A program made the translations under genes and the position numbers. From positions 60,958,200-61,022,199 of the forward strand of contig CAMGYJ010000005.1 in NCBI GenBank assembly GCA_946122785.1: a DNA stretch of 64,000 nucleotides, given 5' to 3'. The notes beneath the pieces are model-generated. The model was not told the DNA's origin and did no database searches. It saw only the letters and a list, made by a program, of their open reading frames with translations. Shown here in pieces: positions 54,714 through 64,000 of this stretch (position 1 is the first letter of the stretch; the number at the start of each line of letters is the position of its first letter). This DNA is from Linum tenue (lineage: Eukaryota; Streptophyta; Magnoliopsida; Malpighiales; Linaceae).

Positions 54714-56195
54714 ATGGCAGAACGCAACCACGACCAACCCGATGAAGCAACGCCAATCAAGGCAATGACCGACCCAAGGGCGTTCGCGGAAGCCAGCGAC
54801 CTCAACGCGGTGCTCCTCGAAGAAGAGGAGCCCGAGCTGACAGCCAAAGAAATGAGGGAGCTGGTGACGAAGCAAAACAACGTCATAGCTGACATGCAGA
54901 AACAAATGAGCCAAGTCATCGTGCTCATGATGAGCAAGGAGGCCGCGCCAACAGTAGACGCGGCGGTGGTCGCGCCCCAACAAGCCTTGGGAGAAGCGTC
55001 GGGAACCGCCCAACTACCACAACGTGCGCCAACGGAACTCCCTGCGTGCGAAACGCAGGGAATCGAGCCACCTGAGCGGGCGGACCTCAGCTTTTTAGAG
55101 CAACACTTGTCTCCGCAATACCGGCCCAACCCGCCTAAGAGGGTCCTCCACCAGCCGTTGAGCGCGCAAATTATGGCGGAGCACCTAAGCGGGGCGCCAC
55201 CCACCCTCCCAACATACAATGGCACGACCGACCCAGAAGACCACGTGAGCACCTTCTGCTTGCGCATGCAACTCCAAACCAAATCCAATGCGGCGCTATG
55301 CAGAACCTTCCCATCAACGTTCTCCGGAATATGCCTCGACTAGTATAACCGCCTCCCGAACGGAATCATCCGCTCGTTCGAAGAATTCATACTTTTGTTC
55401 ACAACAAAGTTCGCGTCCCAGAAGCTGCGCCCTCTACACCTCAAGGCCCTGATAGATATCAAGCAAAAGTACGGAGAAAGCCTGAGGGCTTTCTACGCTA
55501 GATGGTCCAGGGTGGCGATGGCCGTTCGCGATCTTACCCCCGAAACCGCCGCCCATCACCTCATGGAGGCCACCAGCAACATGGAACTCAAGAGGGCGTT
55601 AGCAAAAAGGCCCGTAACGCTATCAACAGAGTTGGAGATGAAGATTGAAAAGGCAATCACGTTAGAAGAGACCCTGGGGGCAGGATCCGTCAGACGCTTC
55701 AAACCAGCAAAAATGCCACGAGAGGAACAGGGGCGTCGGCAGCCTCCAGCCCCGATCCCACGAGACCAATTGCTACAGATGCACAGTGGTCCAAAACGCC
55801 ACCCTCCTCCCCCACCAGAGCAAGTTCAGCGCGGGCGATCGCCGGATAGGCGCGCGTCCAACGCCTACACTCCCCTTAACGACTCCGTGAAGAACGTGTT
55901 CCACGTTCTCCGCGAGAAAGGCTACAAGCTCAATTGGCCTGCTCCGTTGAAGTCCCTACCCCACATGCGCGATCCAAAGAAGCATTGTGACTTCCACAGA
56001 GCAACGGGACACTGGACGGAAGACTGCCGAGAGCTACGGTACGAAATAGAAGGTCTCGTACGGCGAGGATTGCTGACCGAGTTCATTCATGTAAAGAAAG
56101 AGCAAGGTGAGGGCCCACAGCACCCGCCGCCACCCCCACAAGCCGACTACAATGATGACGCTAGCGTGAGCGCGCGACAGAGTGGTGACGGTTGA
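54714..56195 (+). pseudogene. Gypsy gag with one nonsense codon
   Basis: From ATG 54714 (MAERNHDQPDEAT) one frame runs to TGA at 56195, broken only by a TAG at 55341-55343. That position is the conserved Trp of the gag core (before YNRLPNGIIRSFEEF). The rest has LHLKALIDIKQKYGESLRAF, RWSRVAMAVRDLTPE and KHCDFHRATGHWTEDCREL, the CCHC-like knuckle region. It forms the particle shell. The frame overlaps pol by a few bases. Confidence 0.9.
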
Positions 56196-57915
56196 AGGAG
56201 ATCGCTCCAAGAAAAAAACCAAGCGTGAGCGCGCGACAGAGTGCGCGGCCGTCGACGCACGGACGAAATTCAATCTGAGCTTTGACGACGCGGAGTTCCC
56301 ACAAGGGGTCCCATCAGAGGAGCCACTCATCGTCACCGCGCTAGTTGCCGCCTGCAAGATCCACCGTCTGCTGATAGACGGAGGTAGCGCGGCCGACATC
56401 CTCTTCCAAAGCACCATTGACAAAATGGACATCGACCCGCGCCTAATTAAGCTCGCGCAAGGCAACCTGGTCGGTTTCTCCGGAACCAGAGTCCCGGTAA
56501 TTGGAGTGGTCACCCTCCCAGTGGTAATTGGAGACCAAGAGCCCCGCGTCTCCAAGCAAGTAGAGTTCACAATCGTCGATTGCAAATCGGCGCACAATGG
56601 CATCCTGGGCCGACCTTTCCTCGCGAAGTTCATGGCCCTCCCGTCGACGTGCCACCAGAAGCTCAAATTCCCCACACAAAGAGGAGTTGGGGAAGCACGG
56701 GGAACGACGTGGGAAGTGCGCGATGAGGTGCGCCAAACCAACATCGTCGACACGAGAGCAGAAGAGCCCTGCCCGGAATCCATGGATTCCGATTTCGAGG
56801 TCGCGCTGAACCCCGCCGAGCCAACTAAGAAAATACGCATCTCCACTCACGTCAGCAGTGACGCGATCGAACCACTTGTGGTGCTGCTGAAGGAATACAA
56901 GGAGCTGTTCGCGTGGTGCACAGAAGACATGCCAGGAGTGCCCAGGGAAGTAGCTCAACATTGCCTCGCGGTCCCAACCAACTCGGAACCAAGGCAACAA
57001 GGGCGGAGGACGTTCACTGGTGATAAACTGAAGGCGATAGAAGAGGAGGTAGCACGCCTACTAGCAGCAGGATTGATCCGCCCCGTGCAATATCCAAAGT
57101 GGCTGGCAAACGTGGTCTTGGTTAAAAAATCGTCAGGAGCCTGGCGGATGTGCGTCGACTACACCACGATCAACAAAGTATGCCCGGGAGACCCGTATCC
57201 CCTACCGCGCATCGACCAGCTGATCGACGCGACCGCCGACCATGAGACATTGTCTTTCCTCGACATGTTCTCAGGATACCACCAAATCCCAATGTCCGTT
57301 GAAGACGAAGAAAAGACGGCTTTCATGACGCCGTTCGGAAACTTTTGCTTAGCCGGGATGCCGTTCGGGTTGAAAAACGCGGGCGCGACGTACCAGAGAA
57401 TGATTGACGCGGTTTTCTCACGACAGATCGGGCGGAACATCGAGGCATATGTGGATGACCTCATCGTCAAAACAAAGGTGGGCAACTCACACCTGGAGGA
57501 CCTGCGCGAGACTTTCGAGGCCCTCCGCAAGCACAGCCTTCGCCTCAACCCACTCAAATGCGTTTTCGGAGCAGAAGCAGGGAAATTCCTTGGGTTCATG
57601 ATAACCAAGCGCGGCATAGAGGTCGACCCGAAGCAAATCACCGCGGTCCAACAACTACGGGCGCCTCGAAACGGGTTGGAAATTCAATCTCTGAACGGCA
57701 AGATAGCAGCACTGGGGAGGTTCATACCAAGGTGCGCCGACAAATGCACGCCCTTCTTCCAAACACTCAAGAACGGCGCGCGTTTCGCATGGTCCAATGA
57801 GTGCGATGTGGCATTCCAAGAACTAAAAGCATACCTTGTATCCCCCCTGTACTTACCGCTCCCAAGATCAATGAAAAACTCTTCTTATATCTCGTTGTGT
57901 CAACAAGGGCTGTGA
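56182..57915 (+). pseudogene. Gypsy pol part 1: protease and reverse transcriptase
   Basis: In a different frame from gag, the sequence has a protease (LLIDGGSAADILFQ; DGG at the active site, as in Tat elements) and a complete reverse transcriptase (WRMCVDYTTINKVCPGDPYP, FLDMFSGYHQI, FGLKNAGATYQRMI, YVDDLIVKT). The catalytic YVDD is intact. True homology ends near 57845; after that the frame is wrong because a C run there (six C) is one base short. The last 20 residues are therefore not real. A 21-bp direct repeat (GCGTGAGCGCGCGACAGAG, then TG) at 56164 and 56223 brackets the gag-pol boundary. Confidence 0.93.
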
Positions 57916-59792
57916 GCGCAGTACTGATATCCAGAAGGGATGGCAAAACCGAGCAACCGGTGTATTACACTTCACGAACGCTCGTCAGCGCGGAAACAAG
58001 ATACTCCTCGATAGAAAAGGCTGCCCTGGCTCTGGTAAGCGCATCACAGAAATTGCGCCCATACTTCCAAGCGCACCAAATTACCGTCCTAACGAATCTT
58101 CCGCTAAAAAAGATCCTGACCTCAATGGAAGTGTCGGGGCGCATGGTCAGATGGGCGGTCGAGCTTTCGGAGTATGATATTCAATATGCGCCACGACCAG
58201 CAATAAAGGCCCAAATCCTAGCGGATTTCATCGCCGAGGGGGTAACCCTCGAAACAACGCCAGAAGGTGTATGGGAAGTTTACGTCGACGGGGCAGCGAG
58301 CAAGCACGGCGCCGGCGCAGGGGTTGTGGTACGCACCCCTAACGGCGTGGTGCACGAAATAGCGATAAGGTTCAGGGCGCTGAAGACAAATAACGCCGCT
58401 GAATATGAGGCCATCTTGGCAGGGATGACAGCCGCCCACGACTTGGGCGCCAGAACGATACGAGTACTCTCCGACTCCTCCCTGGCAGTCAATCAACTAA
58501 ACGGGGCATTCGACGCCAAGGAAGATACACTGGCGCACTATATGGAGCGCGTTAAGATGCGGGCCACTAATTTCGAAGCGGTAACATATGCGCAAATACC
58601 AAGGGAAGAGAACGCGCACGCCGACGCGTTGTCCAAGTTGGCAACGGCTACCGACTTCGAATCCACGCGCCTAGTGTCTGTTCAAAAGGAGGAGGAAACC
58701 CGCCCGGAAGTAGCAATCAACACGACCCAGCTCACGGCCAACGAAGATTGGAGACACCCAATCGTGAAATACCTACAAGACGGCACAGTGCCAGAAGACG
58801 CTAAGGAGGCATGGACTCTAAGGCAAAAGGCGGCCCGTTGTACACTCATCGAAGGAGAACTGTACCGAAGGTCGTACTCGGGCGTCTACCTCAAATGCAT
58901 CGGGCAAGAAGAGGCGCGCGACTTGGTGCGCGAACTGCATGAGGGACTATGTGCAATGCATGCCGGGCCACGCAGCATGGAACGCACCATCCTGTTGCAC
59001 GGATACTACTGGCCGCGAATAAAAAAAGACACGAAGAGCTACGCAGATCAATGCCACAAATGCCAAGTCAATGCACGTCAGCATCACTTGCCAGCCACCG
59101 AGCTTCAGGGCAACTTGAGCCCATGGCCTTTCGCGCAGTGGGGCGTGGATCTCTTGGGCCCCTTCCCAACGGCAAAAGGGAAGTGCAAGTACATCATCGT
59201 AGCAGTAGACTACTTCACCAAGTGGATCGAAGCCGAAGCGCTGGCATCCATAACGGCGCAGCAGGTAACGCGCTTCTTGTGCAACAACATTTTGTCACGG
59301 TTTGGGGTCCCAAACGCACTCATTTTCGATCACGGGAAACAGTTTGATTGCGCGGAAGTGATAGACTTCTGTGACGAAGTAGGAACCATTGCAAGGTTCG
59401 CATCGGTGGCTTACCCCCAAGCCAACGGCCAGGCAGAATCCTCTAACAAAGCAATTTTGCACGGCCTCCACACTCGCCTGAACGATGCCAAGGGTAATTG
59501 GGCGGACGAGCTCAACACTGTGCTATGGGCGCATCGCACCACATACAAAGTGGCAACGGGCGAAACCCCCTTCTCTCTTACATACGGCACTGACGCAGTA
59601 ATCCCCATTGAGACAACAGCCCCGACCTATCGAATCACAGGGTACAACGAAGAAGCGAACGAGGAAGAGCGCCTGTTGGAACTCGAGTTGTCACAAGAAA
59701 GGCGCGAGTTGGCAGCCATCAGGCTGGCCGCAATGAAAGAGCAGGTAGCCAAGTACCATAATTATAAGTATGCATGCCTGATGGCCTTCTAA
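57846..59792 (+). pseudogene. Gypsy pol part 2: RNase H, second RNase H, integrase (C-terminus lost)
   Basis: The shifted frame continues with retroviral-type RNase H (YYTSRTLVSAETRYSSIEK), then an archaeal-type RNase H (WEVYVDGAASKHGAGAGVVV, NNAAEYEAILAGM, SDSSLAVNQLNG, ADALSKLA), then integrase: zinc site (LHEGLCAMHAGPRSMER, CHKCQVN) and core (WGVDLLGPFP, FDHGKQFD, QANGQAESSNKAIL). All three core acidic residues are present. The chain is cut after EQVAKYHNYK, where similarity to the family stops. Confidence 0.93.
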
Positions 59793-60660
59793 TATTGTCC
59801 ATGCATAGATACTGTTAAGGACAGAATGATTGGGATCCAATTTGGTGATCGGATAACCGCTTTGGTTTGGTTATGTGATATCAAATACTTTGTAGTATTT
59901 GAGATGAATACAAACTCATAATTCATATTATGATAAGAGTTTAGAGAAATCAATTATGTTTGAATTTGGAGGAATTCACGTTGAATTCTTGAAACAAATT
60001 TTGTCACCAAAATTTGTATGAGTTTCAATTTTGATGCTTGCAAGATGGAACAATTTGGTTTATGTAACAAAATTGTTTGAGTTGTGCACTTTGAAATAAT
60101 GGTGAAAAGCGTTCCCGACATGGTAATTTGTTTATCATGTATTGGTTTATGATGTCATGTTTCATATGCCATAAGGGAAAGGAAAAATGAAACTAAGATG
60201 GGTCCTTATAGGGATTGAATAAGCTTGCCAAAGAATGATGATTATCAAAATAATCATTGCCAGAATTGTTTATGGTATATATAGACATATACCATTGGCA
60301 AACAATTTGGCTTGAGAACTAATTGAGATGATCTTATTGAACTTAAATTCTGAATTACTTATGGTATATGTGTGAATTTATACCATTGGAAAGTAATAGA
60401 AGATTGAATTAGAATATTCATTTGAATTGCTTGTGGTATGTTAAGTTACCTTCGTGAAATGTCATTGGTTAGTAATTAGATGGTATTTCCAATACAATCT
60501 GAAAATGCAACTGAATTACTTGTGGCATCTCAACTTACCTTGACCAATTCCATTTGGTAAGTAATTAGATGATATTTCTAATAATATCTGAATTGTTTGT
60601 GGTATACTAATCTAATTAGTTCATATTATTGGTAAACAATTAGATCAATGTAGTGGTCGA
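59793..60660 (+). other. AT-rich segment with an array of five imperfect hairpins
   Basis: Between the Gypsy break and the Copia remnant no gene is seen. From 60259 to 60647 five successive units share the layout GAATTRYTTRTGGTAT...ATACCATTGGYAARYAATTAGA, each able to fold on itself (60259-60310, 60350-60401, 60421-60480, 60510-60570, 60589-60647). Origin unknown. Confidence 0.65.
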
Positions 60661-60699
60661 AAGTTCAATAAGTAATACCATGAAAAATAAAATGGAATT

Positions 60700-61150
60700 A
60701 TTCAATGATAGTTCGGCAAGTGGAAGAATTGTGGGGGAGAAGGTTTTGATGCTAGTTGGATAGCAAGTTCTAGTGATAATAAATCTACAACTGGTGGATT
60801 TTACACTAGGGGATGGAGTTGTTTCTTGGGTTTTGAAGAAACAAAAGTGTGTTACACACTCCACTATGGAAGATGAATTTCTAGCCCTTCCGGCGGCTGA
60901 AAAAGAGGCAGATGGCTAAGAAACGTGTTGTTAGATAAAGAGTTGTGGCCACAACCGATGTTTTTCATTTCTGTCTATTGTGATAGTGAGGCTACTTTGT
61001 CTAAAGCTTAGCAAGATTTACAATGGTAAGTCTATACATAATAGCCTAAGACATGGTTACGTTAGATATTTGATTATTAATGTAATCATTTCTATTGTGT
61101 ATGTAAGATCAAGCAATAATTTGACAGATCCTCTTGCCAAGGGATAGCCA
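60700..61150 (+). pseudogene. Copia RNase H fragment
   Basis: Recognisable parts are DASWIASSSDNKSTTGGF, then VVSWVLKKQKCVTHSTMEDE with FLAL, then YCDSEATLSKA and NLTDPLAKG. They are the conserved RNase H end of plant Copia pol. Several stops and shifts occur (for example TAA within EADG-stop-ET). Confidence 0.85.
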
Positions 61151-61712
61151 AGAGGCATGATCTATGAGACATCCCAAGGGATGGGATTAAGACCTTTTGT
61201 GTAGTTAGAAGTAATGGGAACCCAACATTTTCTTTAGGTATTCTTTAATTAAAAGGTTCAATGTGGTAATAACAAGTTACTCTAGCAGAGGCACTAATTT
61301 ATTGTACAAGTAAATAAGTCCAAAGAAGGGTGAGTTATAGAACTCTTGAGATGAGTTATAGAACTCTTAATGAATTCATTTGGAATGTCACCTATGTGAG
61401 CATTTAGAGTGGTGCCGCTCTAACAAAAGTAGAGGTCAACTTTTGTGTATGCTCATGAAACAGGATTAACACATGGCCATAATAGTGCTACCCTAGTTGG
61501 TGGTTGTGGTTTAGAGAAGAGACAAGTAAGTGTGTGGCATCTCCGGTTATAGCTTTGGATCGTGACTCCTAGGCTTAAACCCGTCACTGATTCGTTATCC
61601 ACAACTTTGAGTTGCTTACACTAGGTAAAGGTTCAAATCAAAAAGATACCTTTATGTATGCGCTACTTGTTCGAGGCAGGTATTCTCAACTCTTGTTGAC
61701 TAAGTGGGGGAT

Positions 61713-62202
61713 TGTTAGAGTTAGTCAATAGAGTTGTAATACGAAATTGATGGGAGAAGTAAATTATAAAGATGGAGTCTTTTGGCAATTTAATTAATTA
61801 ATTAATTTTATATTAATTAATTAACGTTTGAATATTGTGAAAAGAAGTGTCCTTCCAGAAAGGTAACTCCTTTTTTCTGTGAAAGGATATGTCCTTCCAT
61901 AAAGGTAACTACCTTTTCTATGAAGGGATGTGACTCTTCGGAAGATAACTTCCAGTTTTCACAACTATAAATAGATGACTGCCATAACTCTTTTAATGAT
62001 GAGAGAATTCTTCTTCTTCCCGTTTTCCTTCTCTATTTCATAAACACAGAAGTCTGCAAGATTGCTGCTTCCAGACTTAGAATTGAAGGGACTCCTGAGG
62101 GTGGTTGCTCGAGCCTACCATCAATTTGTAGTGGGAGCAAATAGCACTCTAAGGAGAATGATCTTATAACGCCTTCAATCTATTCTTTCCTACCAGTTCC
62201 TG
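61713..62202 (+). repeat. Copia 3' LTR
   Basis: It begins TGTTAGAGTTAGTC after the polypurine tract, has CTATAAATAGATG near 61966 as promoter, and probably ends CTGACA. Repeated blocks with GTCCTTCCAGAAAGGTAACT and GTCCTTCCATAAAGGTAACT lie in U3. The right boundary is inferred. Confidence 0.7.
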
Positions 62203-63030
62203 ACAACGAGTGGTTCAAGACGCTGAAGGCGAAACTCCTCCCACTAATCCACTGCTCCCTCTACGACCCTTCCCCGCTGTCGCTGCTCTCCTCCACCACT
62301 TTCTCTCCTACTACGACGCCCTGGACCTCACCTCCACCGTCTCCGTCACCAACCTCCCTCACCTCCACCCGTCGTGGCGCAACTCATTCGGCAACAGCTC
62401 CACCGCCATATCAAGATTCGCGACGGCGACACTGAGTAGGGACTGAGCAAGGACAGGATCTATGGCGCTATTGCACGGTCGTTCATCCTAATTTTTGTCG
62501 CGGTGGCTATGATTGACAAATGGATTTTGGTCGTCTCCATCTCTTCCCAAATTTCTATATCGAGAACCCTACTCTCCGCCACACCTCCCTAGGCGGATTC
62601 CTTCCTCTCTCCAACTCGAAATATAGAAACAAAGACCCGTAGTTTCATTTCCCAATTATTTACATAATCTATGTTGGAGGGGGAGGGTTGGGTGGTGGGG
62701 AGTATGGAGTTTCGATGGTGAAACGGGAAGGGGAGAACAGAGGAAGAGGTTGGGTTTGGTAGGGAATTATAGGAATTAAGTTTTTTTTAATAGTTGTGGA
62801 AGTTATGTGAAAAATTTAAATGTTACTTTTTTTAGAAATATTTAATTATCACGTCACAAAGTTAACGATTAACTATGATTGTTGACTGCCATATCTAAAA
62901 AAGTTAACGGAGTTGGACGGAGAGTGACCAAACTTGAATTGTTAAACTAATTTCAGTGACTAAGAATGGAATTAAATATTTGTAGTGACCAAACATAAAC
63001 GTGGCCACACATGCAATTTACCCTGGTACT
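62203..63030. mobile_element. Right end of an outer-type MULE-like element with gene-like cargo
   Basis: 62210-62640 is C-rich and exon-like (open 78-codon frame at 62210-62446, not recognised). 62880-63025 matches the right end of the 49.2-kb element (AGAGTGACCAAA, GTGACCAAAC, AATTTACCCT). The left end is not seen and may have been removed by the Copia insertion. Confidence 0.45.
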
Positions 63031-63076
63031 TTACTATCGATAGAGCACTGGAATGTACGCCTTCCACATCACCAAG

Positions 63077-63765
63077 TAGAGATGGCAATGGGTCGGGTTT
63101 TGTCAAACCCAAACCCACACCCATGGGTTTATCCGTAAAAAAAACCGGGGGTAAAACCCACTGGGTTTGAAAAACTCAAACCCAACCCGCTGGGTATCCG
63201 TGGGTTCATGGGTAACCACAGGTTTTTGTCGTAAAAAAAATTATAATAGCAAGTTCCTATAAAAATTAAAGTCAAATATCAATCTCTCAATACAAATTAT
63301 CCATATATAAAACACCATTCTAGAAAATTCAAGCAAATCACAAATTAACTATACAAATTATTCAACACCAATCTAGAAAACTCAAGAAAATTGAAGCAAA
63401 TCACAAATTATCATAAATAACATGATTAATTGAAAACTTCTTCCTTTCAATTAAGTTTCTACACTCTCCACTCGATAACATCAACTTTATTCTACACAAT
63501 TAGAAAGAAAAAATTAGATATGTCTCCACAAACATAAATAAGATTAATTGTTTAGAATATTAAATATACCGAGAAAATTAATTATATTGGTGTGAGCGGG
63601 TACCCATGGGTCGGGTTGACCTAAACCCAAACCCAACCCAATCCGATAAATAGTGAATGGATTTAAACCCAAACCCGGCTCAAAACCCGTCAACATGGAT
63701 TTTACCCACGTTGACTAGGTTGGGTCGTGTGGGTACCCATAGGTTTGGGTTTTGTTGCCATCCTA
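63077..63765. mobile_element. hAT-like non-autonomous element, 689 bp
   Basis: It has ends TAGAGATGGCAA and TTGCCATCCTA and the exact 8-bp duplication TCACCAAG (63069-63076, 63766-63773). Subterminal CCCAAACCCA/TGGGTTTGGG-type blocks are inverted between the ends. Confidence 0.92.
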
Positions 63766-63814
63766 TCACCAAGTGACTTGAGAAACTTCATTAGTGTTTT
63801 GATTTACAGAGTCC

Positions 63815-63997
63815 CTAGTATAAGAAGAGTACCTCAGATGGATATCCAAGAGAGTAATATGTAATGCTTTCCTTGGACACAGATGACTCAAGCATCCCGT
63901 ATCCGATGTAGAAAAGAGCCGTTGGAGAAATTAGGCAAAGACAAAACGACAACTTGGACTCCTTCTTAACTAAACCCAAACGTTCGGGACGACACAC
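63815..63997 (-). other. Possible exon at the window end, unassigned
   Basis: A minus-strand frame of 60 codons includes the hydrophobic run LSFCLCLISPTALFYIGYG and ends near a potential donor GAG|GTACTC at 63829. It could be the exon of a gene lying to the right. I do not recognise it. Confidence 0.2.
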
Positions 63998-64000
63998 AAG

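Larger units (their letters stand above)
54114..59792 (+). mobile_element. Ty3/Gypsy retrotransposon, Tat lineage, lacking its 3' end
   Basis: A 5' LTR, primer site, gag and pol (protease, reverse transcriptase, two RNase H domains, integrase) follow each other on the plus strand. A second, archaeal-type RNase H between the retroviral RNase H and integrase marks the Tat lineage. Coding sequence stops in the integrase C-terminal region near 59769, and the following DNA is unrelated; no 3' LTR is present. Lesions are few (one nonsense codon, one single-base shift), so the copy is fairly young. Confidence 0.93.
60661..62202 (+). mobile_element. 3' end of a second Copia retrotransposon
   Basis: RNase H remains (60700-61150), a polypurine tract (AAGTGGGGGA, 61702-61711) and an LTR (61713 to about 62202) are in order on the plus strand. 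Gag, integrase and reverse transcriptase are missing, so it is a 3' remnant or a deletion product. Confidence 0.85.

Noticed and set aside
54557..57000. Long minus-strand frames over gag and pol of the Gypsy element
   Set aside because: They are complements of GC-rich coding sequence; the plus frames carry the catalytic motifs.

Overview
This is plant nuclear DNA, most likely from a eudicot. It has spliced genes with AT-rich introns, two plant housekeeping genes, and nested plant transposon families (Copia, Gypsy, LINE, MULE, hAT, PIF/Harbinger). I cannot name the species. Only two host genes look intact: an MDL gene (macrophage migration inhibitory factor/D-dopachrome tautomerase-like) at 42.6-44.3 kb and an intronless PRA1-family gene at 45.6-46.3 kb. 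Almost everything else is transposon or decayed intergenic sequence.

Layout. 1-3.2 kb: decayed Copia element on the minus strand, with a second LTR-like insertion in it. 4.7-15.4 kb: a 10.7-kb Mutator-like element (MULE) bounded by a perfect 9-bp target duplication. It carries an Ulp1-type cysteine protease gene, a MURA transposase and a third, broken transposon-associated gene. All its non-coding parts are filled with the palindrome GGTCGACC. 15.4-27.8 kb: AT-rich sequence with hAT elements, a nested PIF/Harbinger element and a relic end of the same MULE family. 27.8-32.2 kb: a 5'-truncated LINE with a 13-bp target duplication. 35.3-36.5, 41.5-42.0 and 47.0-48.3 kb: three long-TIR elements of one family, all sitting in A/T homopolymers; the last has captured a U-box E3 ligase fragment. 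49.2-50.7 kb: one MULE-like element inside another. 52.2-53.2 kb: Gypsy gag relic. 54.1-59.8 kb: Tat-type Gypsy element lacking its 3' end. 60-62.2 kb: 3' end of another Copia. 63.1-63.8 kb: another hAT element.

The strongest unusual signal is regulatory architecture in two unrelated MULEs. In the 10.7-kb element, about 100 copies of GGTCGACC occur, mostly as pairs 20-22 bp apart (usually 13 bp between the two 8-mers), and none lies in a coding exon. In the small MULE at 49.4-50.7 kb, nine copies of an inverted pair related to AACCGC-N11-GCGGTT all keep exactly 11 bp between the half-sites. This looks like arrays of paired protein-binding sites held at fixed helical spacing, perhaps for transposase or host-factor binding.
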